Assembly (NCBI GenBank): GCA_031268885.1
Contig: JAIRWR010000085.1
Span: 1 to 39,824, forward strand
Direction: 5' to 3'
Origin: Synergistaceae bacterium
Lineage (GTDB): Bacteria; Synergistota; Synergistia; Synergistales; Synergistaceae
DNA: 39,824 nt
The notes below the pieces were generated by a model that saw only the letters and a list, made by a program, of their open reading frames with translations, did not search any database and was not told where the DNA came from. This document shows, in pieces, positions 25,456-33,975 of this stretch (positions are counted from its first letter, which is position 1; each line of letters starts with the position of its first letter). Both the position numbers and the translations under genes were made by a program.

Positions 25456-26068
25456 GCTCAAAACCCTCCATCAAAGGTATGACCCTGTGTTCCGCCTCGC
25501 TCCAGCCGCCAACCGCGGACCGCGATATTCGGAGCCCCCGCCAGCCGGGTATGACCCCTGAGGAGACCAGCTCTTTCACCATGAGAGATACCCCGCAGCG
25601 CTCAAGATCTCCGGACGAGATGGACAGTTCCTCTCCGCGTTCCTCAATATCATACAGGGCATTACGGCTGCCGAGCAACGGCCGCAGGACATCCACGATT
25701 TCGCGGAGGCTTGCGTCGCAAATTGATTTTATCGAGTACTCGGCCGCGGTGCAGAGTTTGTTGAGCGATGGTCCCTCAGCCTCGTTGGCGCCGACAATAT
25801 CGATACCGGCCGGCAGGCTGCGCTTCCAACGCTCCAACAGATCGTCGTTCCACTCTGAGAACCAGAAGTCGGCAGGTTCGCGAAGGGCTATGACGCCCAC
25901 TGGCAACGGAGGCCCCAGCGCGAGTTTTGGATGCGGCGAGAAACCTTGCGTAAACTCTGGATGCAGTCCTGCGCGGCGAGCGGCGCGTCCGAAGAGCATC
26001 GGGAGATCAATGTGGGACACAAAACAGGCATACCCTTTCTTTGAAAAGTGTATTCTTATCCTGGACAT
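25439..26068 (-). CDS. Radical-SAM-linked protein (TIGR03936/DUF2344)
   Basis: This 209-residue protein has the start typical of the family found directly after a TIGR03960 radical SAM gene: RIHFSKKGYACFVSHIDL, then GLHPEFTQGFSPHPKLALGPPLPVG. In some bacteria the two are fused. The biochemical role is not established; the constant pairing with the radical SAM enzyme and RNase G suggests RNA or ribosome modification, which is inference. ATG 26068 has a GTGAGG site 8 bases upstream. It overlaps rng by 17 bases. Confidence 0.88.
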   Translation of the reverse strand: MSRIRIHFSKKGYACFVSHIDLPMLFGRAARRAGLHPEFTQGFSPHPKLALGPPLPVGVIALREPADFWFSEWNDDLLERWKRSLPAGIDIVGANEAEGPSLNKLCTAAEYSIKSICDASLREIVDVLRPLLGSRNALYDIEERGEELSISSGDLERCGVSLMVKELVSSGVIPGWRGLRISRSAVGGWSEAEHRVIPLMEGFEHGQER

Positions 26069-26119
26069 TTAAAAAACCTCACCGCCTTGTCCGCGAGCGG
26101 GCAGGGACATAAGGGCTCT

Positions 26120-27904
26120 CTAAGCATTCCGGCACGTCTTCGCGTATCTCTGCCACCCGCACAGATTGCAGCCCGTGCGCCGGCAGTCGCCGGTCTGCTC
26201 GCCGCCAAACGCCAAGGCTCTCTCGGCCGCGAGAAATTCTTTCGTCACCCCTGTGTCGATAATATCCCACGGCAGCGGTTCGTCAATCTCGCGTTGTCTT
26301 GACGCGTACCAGTCGGGATCCAGCTCCAGATCGCGAAAGACCTCAAACCAGAGGTCCGCGTTGAAGCACTCCGACCAGCCGTCGAACCTCGCGCCTCTGC
26401 TCCAAGCCTCCAGTGTCGCCTCGCCAAGCCTCCTGTCTCCCCTCGCGAAGATTCCCTCCAGAAAGGTCTGATCAGGCTCGTGATAGGATAACGAAATTTT
26501 GCTGTTTCGAACCAGGTTTTTGACGTATCTGCCGCGCTCGCGAAGTTCGTCCCTTGTGGCCTGCGCCTCCCACTGGAATGGCGTGTGAGCCTTTGGGACA
26601 AATCCAGCGAGCGAGGCGGAGATATCTCCTCGCCGTTTATGCCGTTTCGCTGCCGCAACGGCTCTGAAAGCTATATCAGCTATTCCGTCCAGGTCCTGAT
26701 AGGTCTCTGTGGGGAGTCCCATCATGAAGTACAGTTTCACCCTGTTCCACCCGTGTTCGAAGACCGCGTCCAAAGTCGAGTCGATATCACTGTCCGTGAC
26801 GTGCTTGTTGATCACCGCGCGCAGTCTGGCGCTTCCAGCCTCGGGAGCGAATGTCAGGCCCCCGCGCCTCATCGTCTCCAGCTTTGCGGCGAGCTCCACC
26901 GAGAATGAATCCATCCTGAGGCTTGGAAGACTCAGTTTAACGCCGTCTTGTCCGAGAGACTGGGAGAGGAAACCCAGCAGATCGACAAGCGGCGTCCAGT
27001 CGCATGTGGAGAGCGAAAGAAGGCCAATCTCCTCCCAACCCGTGAAACGAAGCAGATCTTCTATCTGTTTCGACACCGACTCCAAACCTCGCTCGCGCAC
27101 CGGCCTGTCTATAATGCCAGCCTGACAGAAGCGGCATCCCCTCGTGCAGCCCTTTGACACCAAAACCGCCGCTCTGTCATGGATTATGTTCATGTTGGGT
27201 ACTATCATGGTCCTGTGAAGAAAACCGCCGTCCAAGTCCTCCACTATCCTGCGGCGCGCGGGAGTCGCGCTGAATCCCGGCACGTACATGCCACGGATGG
27301 CCGACAGCGCCCGCAGTCTCTCCTCCCTTTTGCATCCCTTGGTTGAAAAGAGCGCCGTTAAAAGCTCCGGCACCGTATCCTCACCGTCGCCGAGGCAAAA
27401 GGCGTCGAAAAAGATTTCAAGAGGAGCCGGCGCAAGGGCGCCGCATCCTCCGCCAATGACAATCGGATCGCGGTCTCCCCGATCCGACGAGCGAAGCGGC
27501 ACACGGCCCAGGTCCAATATCGTCAAGATATTGGTGCTGCAGAGCTCATATTGAAGCGTGACGCCGATCGCGTCGAAATCGCTGAGCGGACGCCCAGTCT
27601 CCAGCGAACGGAGAGGCAGGTTCGCCTCCCTCATCGCGGCCTCCATATCTATCCAGGGACAGTAAGCGCGCTCGACCTCAGCGTAGTCAAGCGTCCGGAT
27701 CAGCGAATATAGTATCTGATATCCGAGGTAGCTCATGCCCACCTCATACACGTCAGGAAAGGCCAGGCAGATGCTGACCCTCTTTTTTCCAAGGTCTCCG
27801 TCATCGGAGGGCGCGCTGCCCCACTCGCCGCCTGAGTACCTTCCGGGGCGTCTGACCGTTGAGATCAACGGCCAGTAACCGGCTGAAATACCCTTCTTCA
27901 TCAT
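26120..27904 (-). CDS. B12-binding/radical SAM protein, TIGR03960 family
   Basis: This is a 594-residue radical S-adenosylmethionine enzyme. The N-terminal part, about 1-230, resembles a cobalamin-binding-like region (RVSICLAFPDVYEVGMSYLG, GVTLQYEL). The cluster motif is CTRGCRFC with C253, C257 and C260, followed by QAGIIDRPVRERG. A later FAPEAGSARLR and a C-terminal Cys-rich end (CRRTGCNLCGW) are also family marks. The reaction is unknown. ATG 27904 is preferred over a TTG at 27937 that would overlap rodA. The linked small partner gene lies 51 bases downstream. Confidence 0.88.
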   Translation of the reverse strand: MMKKGISAGYWPLISTVRRPGRYSGGEWGSAPSDDGDLGKKRVSICLAFPDVYEVGMSYLGYQILYSLIRTLDYAEVERAYCPWIDMEAAMREANLPLRSLETGRPLSDFDAIGVTLQYELCSTNILTILDLGRVPLRSSDRGDRDPIVIGGGCGALAPAPLEIFFDAFCLGDGEDTVPELLTALFSTKGCKREERLRALSAIRGMYVPGFSATPARRRIVEDLDGGFLHRTMIVPNMNIIHDRAAVLVSKGCTRGCRFCQAGIIDRPVRERGLESVSKQIEDLLRFTGWEEIGLLSLSTCDWTPLVDLLGFLSQSLGQDGVKLSLPSLRMDSFSVELAAKLETMRRGGLTFAPEAGSARLRAVINKHVTDSDIDSTLDAVFEHGWNRVKLYFMMGLPTETYQDLDGIADIAFRAVAAAKRHKRRGDISASLAGFVPKAHTPFQWEAQATRDELRERGRYVKNLVRNSKISLSYHEPDQTFLEGIFARGDRRLGEATLEAWSRGARFDGWSECFNADLWFEVFRDLELDPDWYASRQREIDEPLPWDIIDTGVTKEFLAAERALAFGGEQTGDCRRTGCNLCGWQRYAKTCRNA

Positions 27905-27923
27905 CGTGGCCCGCCATAGCGAG

Positions 27924-29054
27924 TCATCTGTACACAACCATCGTCATCTTTCCTCTCACGGATGAGACGGCCACACTCTGCGCGAGCGCGAGCCCGATCA
28001 TCGTCATAAGTAGAGAGCTTCCCCCATAACTAAACAGAGGGAGGGGGAGGCCTGTTATAGGCGCCAATCCCATGCTCATCGCGACGCTCTCCATTACCTG
28101 AAACCACGTCCAGGCCACTATGCCGACGCACAGCAGCTTTGCCCTGATATCCTTAGTGCGGAACGCCGCGCGAAGTATTCTCCAGAAGAGGATGGAGAAG
28201 AGGACTATCACTATCACCGCTCCAATAAAGCCGAACTCCTCAGCATAGACGCTGAATATAAAATCTGTGTGCGGCTCCGGAAGAAAGTGAAGCCTTCCCT
28301 GGGTTCCGTGAAGAAACCCCTTTCCCCAGAGTCCTCCCGAGCCAACGGCGATCCGAGATTGAATGACGTTGTAGCCAGCTCCTTGAGGATCGATGTAGGG
28401 GTCCAGGAAGACCTTGAGACGGAGCTTCTGGTACTCCTTCAGGCTCCGCCAGAGAAACGGCATAGTAAACACCCCCGCAAGCACGATTCCTCCGAGGTAT
28501 TTGACCGGCGCTCCCGCTACGGTGAGAATAGCGAATATTATGGCGCAGTAGACGAGCGAACTCCCCAGATCAGGCTGCAACAGTATCAAAACTATGCTTG
28601 CTCCCGAAAGTATGAGAGAGGCTATAAGCCTCTTCAGCGTGTCCGGGGGATAACGAGAGCAGAAGCGCGACATTGAGAGAATGAGCGCGACCTTTCCAAG
28701 CTCCGATGGCTGAAATCCGACCGAACCGACGCGAAACCAGCTGACCGCGCCCCGTGAAGCCGAACCCGTCAGCAAGAGCACTATGAGCAGGATAATGGCG
28801 ACGCCGTAAATCCAGAAGGCCACGCGCACAAAGTTCTGGTATCCGATTCGCAGGATAATAACGTATACGGCGATGCCGAAGAGCCCCCAAAGCGCCTGTT
28901 TCAAAGCGTTCGTCGCGTTTGCCGACATGACTCCGACACCCGCGCTGAATATGGATACCAGGCCCAGAGCAAACAAGCAGAGAATGGCGATGAGCATGAC
29001 CCGGTCGATTCCCCTGCGGATCTCGCCCCAGCTGTAAGGCGGTTCAAATGTCAT
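27924..29054 (-). CDS. rodA: RodA, peptidoglycan glycosyltransferase of the elongation machinery
   Basis: RodA polymerises lipid II into glycan strands together with PBP2 under MreB control. The 376-residue SEDS protein has about ten membrane helices and typical blocks: ALGLVSIFSAG near the start, FQPSELGKVALIL, LLQPDLGSSLVY, GGLWGKGFLHGTQGRLHFLPEPHTDFIF (28 residues spread over the extracellular loop, named here by its ends GGLWGKG and HTDFIF), and LPLFSYGGSSLL close to the end. It lies next to the min genes and downstream of mrdA, its enzymatic partner, in one transcript. Confidence 0.93.
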   Translation of the reverse strand: MTFEPPYSWGEIRRGIDRVMLIAILCLFALGLVSIFSAGVGVMSANATNALKQALWGLFGIAVYVIILRIGYQNFVRVAFWIYGVAIILLIVLLLTGSASRGAVSWFRVGSVGFQPSELGKVALILSMSRFCSRYPPDTLKRLIASLILSGASIVLILLQPDLGSSLVYCAIIFAILTVAGAPVKYLGGIVLAGVFTMPFLWRSLKEYQKLRLKVFLDPYIDPQGAGYNVIQSRIAVGSGGLWGKGFLHGTQGRLHFLPEPHTDFIFSVYAEEFGFIGAVIVIVLFSILFWRILRAAFRTKDIRAKLLCVGIVAWTWFQVMESVAMSMGLAPITGLPLPLFSYGGSSLLMTMIGLALAQSVAVSSVRGKMTMVVYR

Positions 29055-29059
29055 ACGCT

Positions 29060-29335
29060 CTAAACGCTCCTCTTGTTGCTGCGCCTGCGGACCGTCAACA
29101 CCGGAATGTTCGCGACCAACGCGACGGATGTGCTCTCTCTCGCGAGCTCCAACTCGATACGGTCCTCATCTATTTCGACATAGTTCTTTATTACCGATAT
29201 TATGTCGCGTTTCATGTCATCCATCATATCCGGGGAGATGTCCGCACGATCCATCATCAAAGCCATAACTAATCTGTCTTTTGCGGTTTTCCCGGAGTGC
29301 TCCTCTTTGACGAGAAACTTCGACAGCAGACTCAT
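29060..29335 (-). CDS. minE: MinE, topological factor for cell division
   Basis: MinE stimulates the MinD ATPase and releases MinCD from the membrane, so that division is allowed only at mid-cell. The 91-residue protein has the short amphipathic N-terminus (MSLLSKFL), the MinD-interacting stretch AKDRLVMALMMDRADISPDM (about 18-37), and the C-terminal dimer domain with VIKNYVEIDEDRIELEL. A strong GGAGGTTGGGAGA ribosome site precedes ATG 29335. It is directly between minD and rodA. Confidence 0.94.
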   Translation of the reverse strand: MSLLSKFLVKEEHSGKTAKDRLVMALMMDRADISPDMMDDMKRDIISVIKNYVEIDEDRIELELARESTSVALVANIPVLTVRRRSNKRSV

Positions 29336-29347
29336 TCTCCCAACCTC

Positions 29348-30151
29348 CTACAGACCGAAGACACGCTTCAGTCTCCCGAACAAGTTACCGTTTCCGCTCG
29401 TCGAATCGACTGGCATAAAGGGGATGTTATCGCCGACTAATCTGGCGGCTATGTTCTTAAAGGCTCGCGCGGCCGGAGAGTCGCTCGATATTGTCAACGG
29501 CTCCCCAGCGTTCGCGCTCTTGACCACGCTCTCGTCCTCCGGCACCATTCCTATCAGGTCGATTGCCAGTATATCCAATACATCGGCGACTCCGAGCATG
29601 TCGCCCTTCTCCATCATGTGAGGTCTTATCCTGTTCACTATAAGGCGTATCGGGGATTTCTCCATCGATTCCAGAAGTCCTATTATCCTGTCGGCGTCTC
29701 TTACCGCGGATACCTCTGGCGTAGTGACGACCAAGGCCTCGTCAACCCCAGCCGCCGCGTTTTTGAATCCAGCCTCGATACCGGCCGGGCTATCGACGAT
29801 GATGTAATCGAAGTCAGCTCTCAGTTCGTCACAGACCGCTACCATCTGCTCGGCCGAGACGGAATCCTTTGTCTTGCTCTGGGCCGTTGGGATCATAAAG
29901 AGATTTTCCAGCCTCTTATCCTTGATCAATGCCTGCCTGAGACGGCATGCTCCATCTATAGCATCTATCAGTGTATAGACAATGCGGTTTTCCAGCCCCA
30001 TTATAACGTCGAGATTTCTGAGCCCCACATCCCCATCTATCGCCACAACCTTCTTCCCCATGCGAGCAAGCGCGGCGGCTAGGTTTGCCGTCGTTGTCGT
30101 CTTTCCTACCCCACCCTTTCCAGAGGTCACTACAATAACGTGCGAGTCCAT
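29348..30151 (-). CDS. minD: MinD, septum-site-determining ATPase
   Basis: MinD is a ParA-family ATPase that dimerises on the membrane with ATP and recruits MinC. The 267-residue protein has the deviant Walker A GKGGVGKT (11-18), followed by TTTANLAAAL, a DGDVGLRNLDVIMGLE block (39-54) and VDSPAGIEAGF. It ends in an amphipathic tail (NLFGRLKRVFGL) that serves as the membrane-targeting helix. GGAGG precedes ATG 30151. It sits between minC (69-base gap) and minE (12-base gap). Confidence 0.96.
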   Translation of the reverse strand: MDSHVIVVTSGKGGVGKTTTTANLAAALARMGKKVVAIDGDVGLRNLDVIMGLENRIVYTLIDAIDGACRLRQALIKDKRLENLFMIPTAQSKTKDSVSAEQMVAVCDELRADFDYIIVDSPAGIEAGFKNAAAGVDEALVVTTPEVSAVRDADRIIGLLESMEKSPIRLIVNRIRPHMMEKGDMLGVADVLDILAIDLIGMVPEDESVVKSANAGEPLTISSDSPAARAFKNIAARLVGDNIPFMPVDSTSGNGNLFGRLKRVFGL

Positions 30152-30220
30152 TTAAATTCCTCCTCGATAGAAATACAGAAATAACTGTCATATTAACTGG
30201 GCAGGATCTTTCCCTCTGTC

Positions 30221-30883
30221 TCACTTCAACGCCGGCCAGTAGTCTATCAGCACAGAGCCGTCGTCCACGCGCACTGTAACCATCTTACCCCACCACTGCG
30301 CTCCTCGCTCTAAGGAACCTATTCTGCCGCCTATACGCACCTGCAAGGCCTCCATGGACCTGGCTATGACTATCGTGCCCTCGTCGCCCTCGCATCCCGC
30401 GTGCACAAGTCCGTTCAGACGCCCGAGAACAGTAATGTTCCCAGTGGACAATACCTCCGCGCCATCATTTACGTGTCCGTCGATAATGACATCCCCCGAG
30501 TGTTCGACGCGCTGACCGGAGCGAAGTGATCTCTCTAATACCAGCGATGGCGCTGTTCCTGGCAATTTCGCGCGCGCTGTCGCTGGCACGGGCTCCGACG
30601 TCGAGAACCCGGCTCTCTTCATGTTGTCCTGGGATTCCGCGTCGTATGTGATCCACGCCACAACCCGAACCTCCGACGGCCAGACGAAATCTGTCAGGAT
30701 TCTGGACACCAGTCTCTCGTCGAGTTTTCTCGCGCCGAAATCCAAAATGACCTCGGCGCCGCGAAGTATCCGTTGCCCTCTGAGCCTGATGTCGCCAAGG
30801 GCGGCAGGCAATTCTTCGGCGGGCATGCCCTCGGAGATGATACACCTCATCATGGAATCTGCCGTGCCCTTGATCTTTATCAT
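30221..30883 (-). CDS. minC: MinC, FtsZ-inhibiting division-site protein
   Basis: MinC blocks FtsZ assembly away from mid-cell. The 220-residue protein is divergent in its N-terminal domain, as usual, while the C-terminal beta-helix is easy to see: RSGQRVEHSGDVIIDGHVND, GAEVLSTGNITVLGRLNGLV and HAGCEGDEGTIVIARSMEAL, the latter half including the MinD-binding RSMEALQVRIGG face. ATG 30883 is 7 bases after GGGGGG; GTG 30886 just before it is the alternative. A 72-base gap to mrdA (30884-30955) is AT-rich and might hold a promoter, but no clear hexamer pair is seen. Confidence 0.93.
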   Translation of the reverse strand: MIKIKGTADSMMRCIISEGMPAEELPAALGDIRLRGQRILRGAEVILDFGARKLDERLVSRILTDFVWPSEVRVVAWITYDAESQDNMKRAGFSTSEPVPATARAKLPGTAPSLVLERSLRSGQRVEHSGDVIIDGHVNDGAEVLSTGNITVLGRLNGLVHAGCEGDEGTIVIARSMEALQVRIGGRIGSLERGAQWWGKMVTVRVDDGSVLIDYWPALK

Positions 30884-30955
30884 CACGATACCCCCCTAAA
30901 ATAATTTCGATCAAACTAACACGAATATATCATAAATAATAAAAGCATGACCAGT

Positions 30956-32695
30956 TTAGTTATGTTCGAGCAGATATGCCAACATCCGCGCGACAAGAGG
31001 TCCCGCCGTCGAAGCTCCGGATCCGCCTCCCTCGACAATGACCGCCGTCACGTACCTTGGGTTGGAAGCCGGCGCGTATCCCACAAACAACGCGTGATCG
31101 TCCCCATGAGGATTCTGGGCTGTGCCTGTCTTTCCCGCAATCTCCACTCCATAGTTGTTCGCCGCCCTGCCCGATCCTCTCGTGACTACCTCACGGAGGC
31201 CTCTGCCGATAATGTCTATATTTTCGCGTGAAATGCCGACTTTTTTCAACTCTGGCTTCTTGTTAGCGTTGAGCTTGGGAGTGACGAGATTCCCCTTGTT
31301 CGCGAACACCGCGAACACGCGAGCCAGCTGCATCGGCGTCATCAGCAGAAATCCCTGGCCTATGGAGTAGTTCACCGTGTCGCCCTGATACCACGATTCC
31401 TTAGTTTTAGTAGCTGACCTCTTCCATTCCCTCCCGGCCCTTACTCCCCTCAACTCCCCAGGCAGGTCTATTCCGGTGCGCTCGCCCACCCCAAGCGCTT
31501 GTCCCCACTTCGTCAGCCTGTCTATTCCGACCTTCACGCCCATCTGGTAGAAGTATACGTCGCACGAGTCGCGAATCGCTCCCAGAAGCGACTCGGTTCC
31601 GTGTCCGCTCCTCCTCCAGCAGCGAAAGGTCTGGGGACCAAGCTGGAAATTCCCCGGGCAGAATACGGTCGAACGAGTGTTCGCGATTTTTTCCATCAGG
31701 ATCGCGGAGGCTGTGACCACCTTGAACGTCGATCCGGGCGGGTAAGCCCCGCCTATGACCCGATTCATCATTGGCCTGTCTTTATCCTCCAGCAGGGAGT
31801 TCCACTCCTTCTGCGATATCCCCCACGTCAGAGGATTGGGGTCGAACGTCGGAGATGACAGGAATACCAGCACGGAGCCATCGTTTACATCCATCGCCAC
31901 CATCGCGCCCCTCCGATCTCCCATGATCCTGGCTGCCTCCCTCTGAGCCGCGAGATCGAGCGTCAGTCTGATGTCACCGCCCTTCTGGGGGTCGTTATAG
32001 TTTATGTCCCTCAACCTGCGCCCACGCGAATCGACCTCGACGACCTGATCGCCCACCATGCCTCTCAGGTCCTCCTCGTACATGGCCTCGATGCCGTTTT
32101 TCCCTATAATATCTCCAGCCTGGTAGTACAGGTCTCTCTGGTCTTCCAGTTCGTCTCTCGTTATCTCGCCGACGTAACCGATGACGTGGGCTACCAGAGC
32201 GCCTCCGGGATATATTCTGCGCCAAACCGGCGATGGAAAGAGAACTTGAGAGAAATCGGAATCCATGACGAGATCCGATACCTGAGCCAGGGTAAGGTTC
32301 GTCGCGACCGAAACAGCTCTATACGGGGCCACATACTGTTTTTCAACATTGGCCTTCAAACTGTCGGGCGTCATTGGAATTCCATGACGGACAAAAAGCG
32401 ACGATACATTGGCGAAATCTTCCTCACGGCGGAGGTCCATCGGATAGCCCTTTATATCGAACGTCCTCACGTTGACGGCGAGCGGAACCCCGCTCGCGTC
32501 GTAGATATTGCCTCTGGGCGGAAGAATACGCACCATCCTCAGCCTGTTTCCCGACGCCAGCTCGACGTATTCATCCGCCTTAACGAGCTGGAAGTAGACG
32601 AGTCCAACAATGAGGAGCGCCAACAGGAATATGAAGATATTGCGGATGTATATCAGCCGCTGGTCGATATCGAAGAGATCAAGCGCCTTATACAT
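30956..32695 (-). CDS. mrdA: Penicillin-binding protein 2 (MrdA), elongation transpeptidase
   Basis: PBP2 cross-links new glycan made by RodA during side-wall growth. The 579-residue protein has one N-terminal membrane helix (about 19-38), the dimerisation region with ILPPRGNIYDASGVPLA, and a transpeptidase domain with the active-site serine in STFK (322-325), SCD (377-379) and KTG (522-524). SxD in place of SxN is usual in PBP2. ATG 32695 overlaps mreD by 8 bases. The gene follows mreBCD and precedes minC. Confidence 0.94.
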   Translation of the reverse strand: MYKALDLFDIDQRLIYIRNIFIFLLALLIVGLVYFQLVKADEYVELASGNRLRMVRILPPRGNIYDASGVPLAVNVRTFDIKGYPMDLRREEDFANVSSLFVRHGIPMTPDSLKANVEKQYVAPYRAVSVATNLTLAQVSDLVMDSDFSQVLFPSPVWRRIYPGGALVAHVIGYVGEITRDELEDQRDLYYQAGDIIGKNGIEAMYEEDLRGMVGDQVVEVDSRGRRLRDINYNDPQKGGDIRLTLDLAAQREAARIMGDRRGAMVAMDVNDGSVLVFLSSPTFDPNPLTWGISQKEWNSLLEDKDRPMMNRVIGGAYPPGSTFKVVTASAILMEKIANTRSTVFCPGNFQLGPQTFRCWRRSGHGTESLLGAIRDSCDVYFYQMGVKVGIDRLTKWGQALGVGERTGIDLPGELRGVRAGREWKRSATKTKESWYQGDTVNYSIGQGFLLMTPMQLARVFAVFANKGNLVTPKLNANKKPELKKVGISRENIDIIGRGLREVVTRGSGRAANNYGVEIAGKTGTAQNPHGDDHALFVGYAPASNPRYVTAVIVEGGGSGASTAGPLVARMLAYLLEHN

Positions 32696-33158
32696 GCTGA
32701 CCTGCCGTCTTGAAAGCGTAAATCAGGCACAACACCGCCAATGCCGGAACGGACAGCAGTTGTTGGATCAGGAACATTCTCGTTGCGGCTTGGCTTGGCA
32801 CAGCCCATAAGAAGTAGTGCGCAATGCCGGACAGAAAGTGAATTCCACCGGCAAGTCCCGCGAAGAGCGCGGCGCTCCGCCCCCCTATCGGAGTCCTGTT
32901 CCATACCCAGAAGACCAGGACAACCGCAGCGACGTTTATCAAACCGCTCATCCCTGGGATGACCACCCATCTGAGATCCCACAGAATTCCTCCAATGAAT
33001 GCGAACCATAACCACCATGATATCCGCCTCTCATTAAGCGGTTTTGATATCGTCATGTATATCACCACAAGCATAAAAAAATCGGGCACAAGCATAAAAC
33101 CCATCATCAGGACCTGCAATAGATCCTGCATCAACCAGACGGCGATCGACACGATCAA
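32688..33158 (-). CDS. mreD: MreD, rod-shape membrane protein
   Basis: MreD is a small polytopic membrane protein linking MreB/MreC with the wall-building enzymes. The 156-residue product has about five hydrophobic segments and the loosely conserved GGILWDL block. Sequence identity alone is weak in this family; position between mreC and mrdA makes the call safe. TTG 33158 is used, because GGAG stands about 7 bases before it; GTG at 33152 is farther away. The start codon overlaps the mreC stop. Confidence 0.88.
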   Translation of the reverse strand: MIVSIAVWLMQDLLQVLMMGFMLVPDFFMLVVIYMTISKPLNERRISWWLWFAFIGGILWDLRWVVIPGMSGLINVAAVVLVFWVWNRTPIGGRSAALFAGLAGGIHFLSGIAHYFLWAVPSQAATRMFLIQQLLSVPALAVLCLIYAFKTAGQHV

Positions 33159-33940
33159 TTCCGAACTCCGGAAACATCACCTATAAGCAGCACCTGCAGA
33201 TTGTAAAGCTGAGTCAGATGCGCCCCCGAAACCACGCTCCTCGGCGTAAAACCATCCCGCGTGTCGCCGTCTCCCCATATCTTGCCTATCGGTATCCCCG
33301 GCGGCAGATAGTCTCCGACCATAGCGGTCGATACCATCATTCCGCGTTTAAATTCTCTCTCGGGCGGCATATAAAGGAGCCAGATATTTCCCCTGTCATC
33401 GCCGTTTATGACACCCAGGTCCCACGTCTCGTTCACGACCGCAGCCAACAAAAATGAAGCCGATGTTATGAGCTCCACCCACGAATAGTTCTCGCCGGCC
33501 ATGATGATCTTACCTATCATGTATCCTTCTGAAAGCACCGGCGCCCCGATCTTTACTCCTTGGGAGGAGCCCATGTTAATACGAACTTCCTTCCACCACG
33601 CGTCCGGGTATCTCAACGTTACCCTGGCTCCGATCATCTCGGAGGTGGATACGGGAGGAGGCAGGGCGGCATCATGCAGAGCGGCGCGGAGCGCCAAGTT
33701 CTCTATCTCGAGTTCTCTGTTTCGGTCCTGGAGGCCCTTTCGTTCCATCATCCAGTTCCCGGCGGTCTGCACCAGGGCTCGAATCTCCTGGACCGGCGTC
33801 TCGGGGTATGACAGCATAACGCCCACCTTGTCCGCCGCGAATCTGATGGTCAACGGAAGAGCGTATGACATCCACAGCGTCATGAGCCCAAAAAACATAG
33901 CCACAAGCGAATTTACCAGAATAGAATTGAGTTTGCTCAC
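33155..33940 (-). CDS. mreC: MreC, rod-shape-determining periplasmic protein
   Basis: MreC forms filaments in the periplasm that activate PBP2/RodA. The 261-residue protein starts with a membrane anchor (about 8-30), has a coiled-coil stretch (DRNRELEIENLALRAAL, about 73-89), and then the beta-domain with GSSQGVKIGAPVLS and GYMIGKI. GTG 33940 starts it, 35 bases after the mreB stop. The end overlaps mreD by four bases. Confidence 0.92.
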   Translation of the reverse strand: MSKLNSILVNSLVAMFFGLMTLWMSYALPLTIRFAADKVGVMLSYPETPVQEIRALVQTAGNWMMERKGLQDRNRELEIENLALRAALHDAALPPPVSTSEMIGARVTLRYPDAWWKEVRINMGSSQGVKIGAPVLSEGYMIGKIIMAGENYSWVELITSASFLLAAVVNETWDLGVINGDDRGNIWLLYMPPEREFKRGMMVSTAMVGDYLPPGIPIGKIWGDGDTRDGFTPRSVVSGAHLTQLYNLQVLLIGDVSGVRN

Positions 33941-33975
33941 AGTTCGGGCGAAGCGCCTCCCTTGCTGTTGTCACG

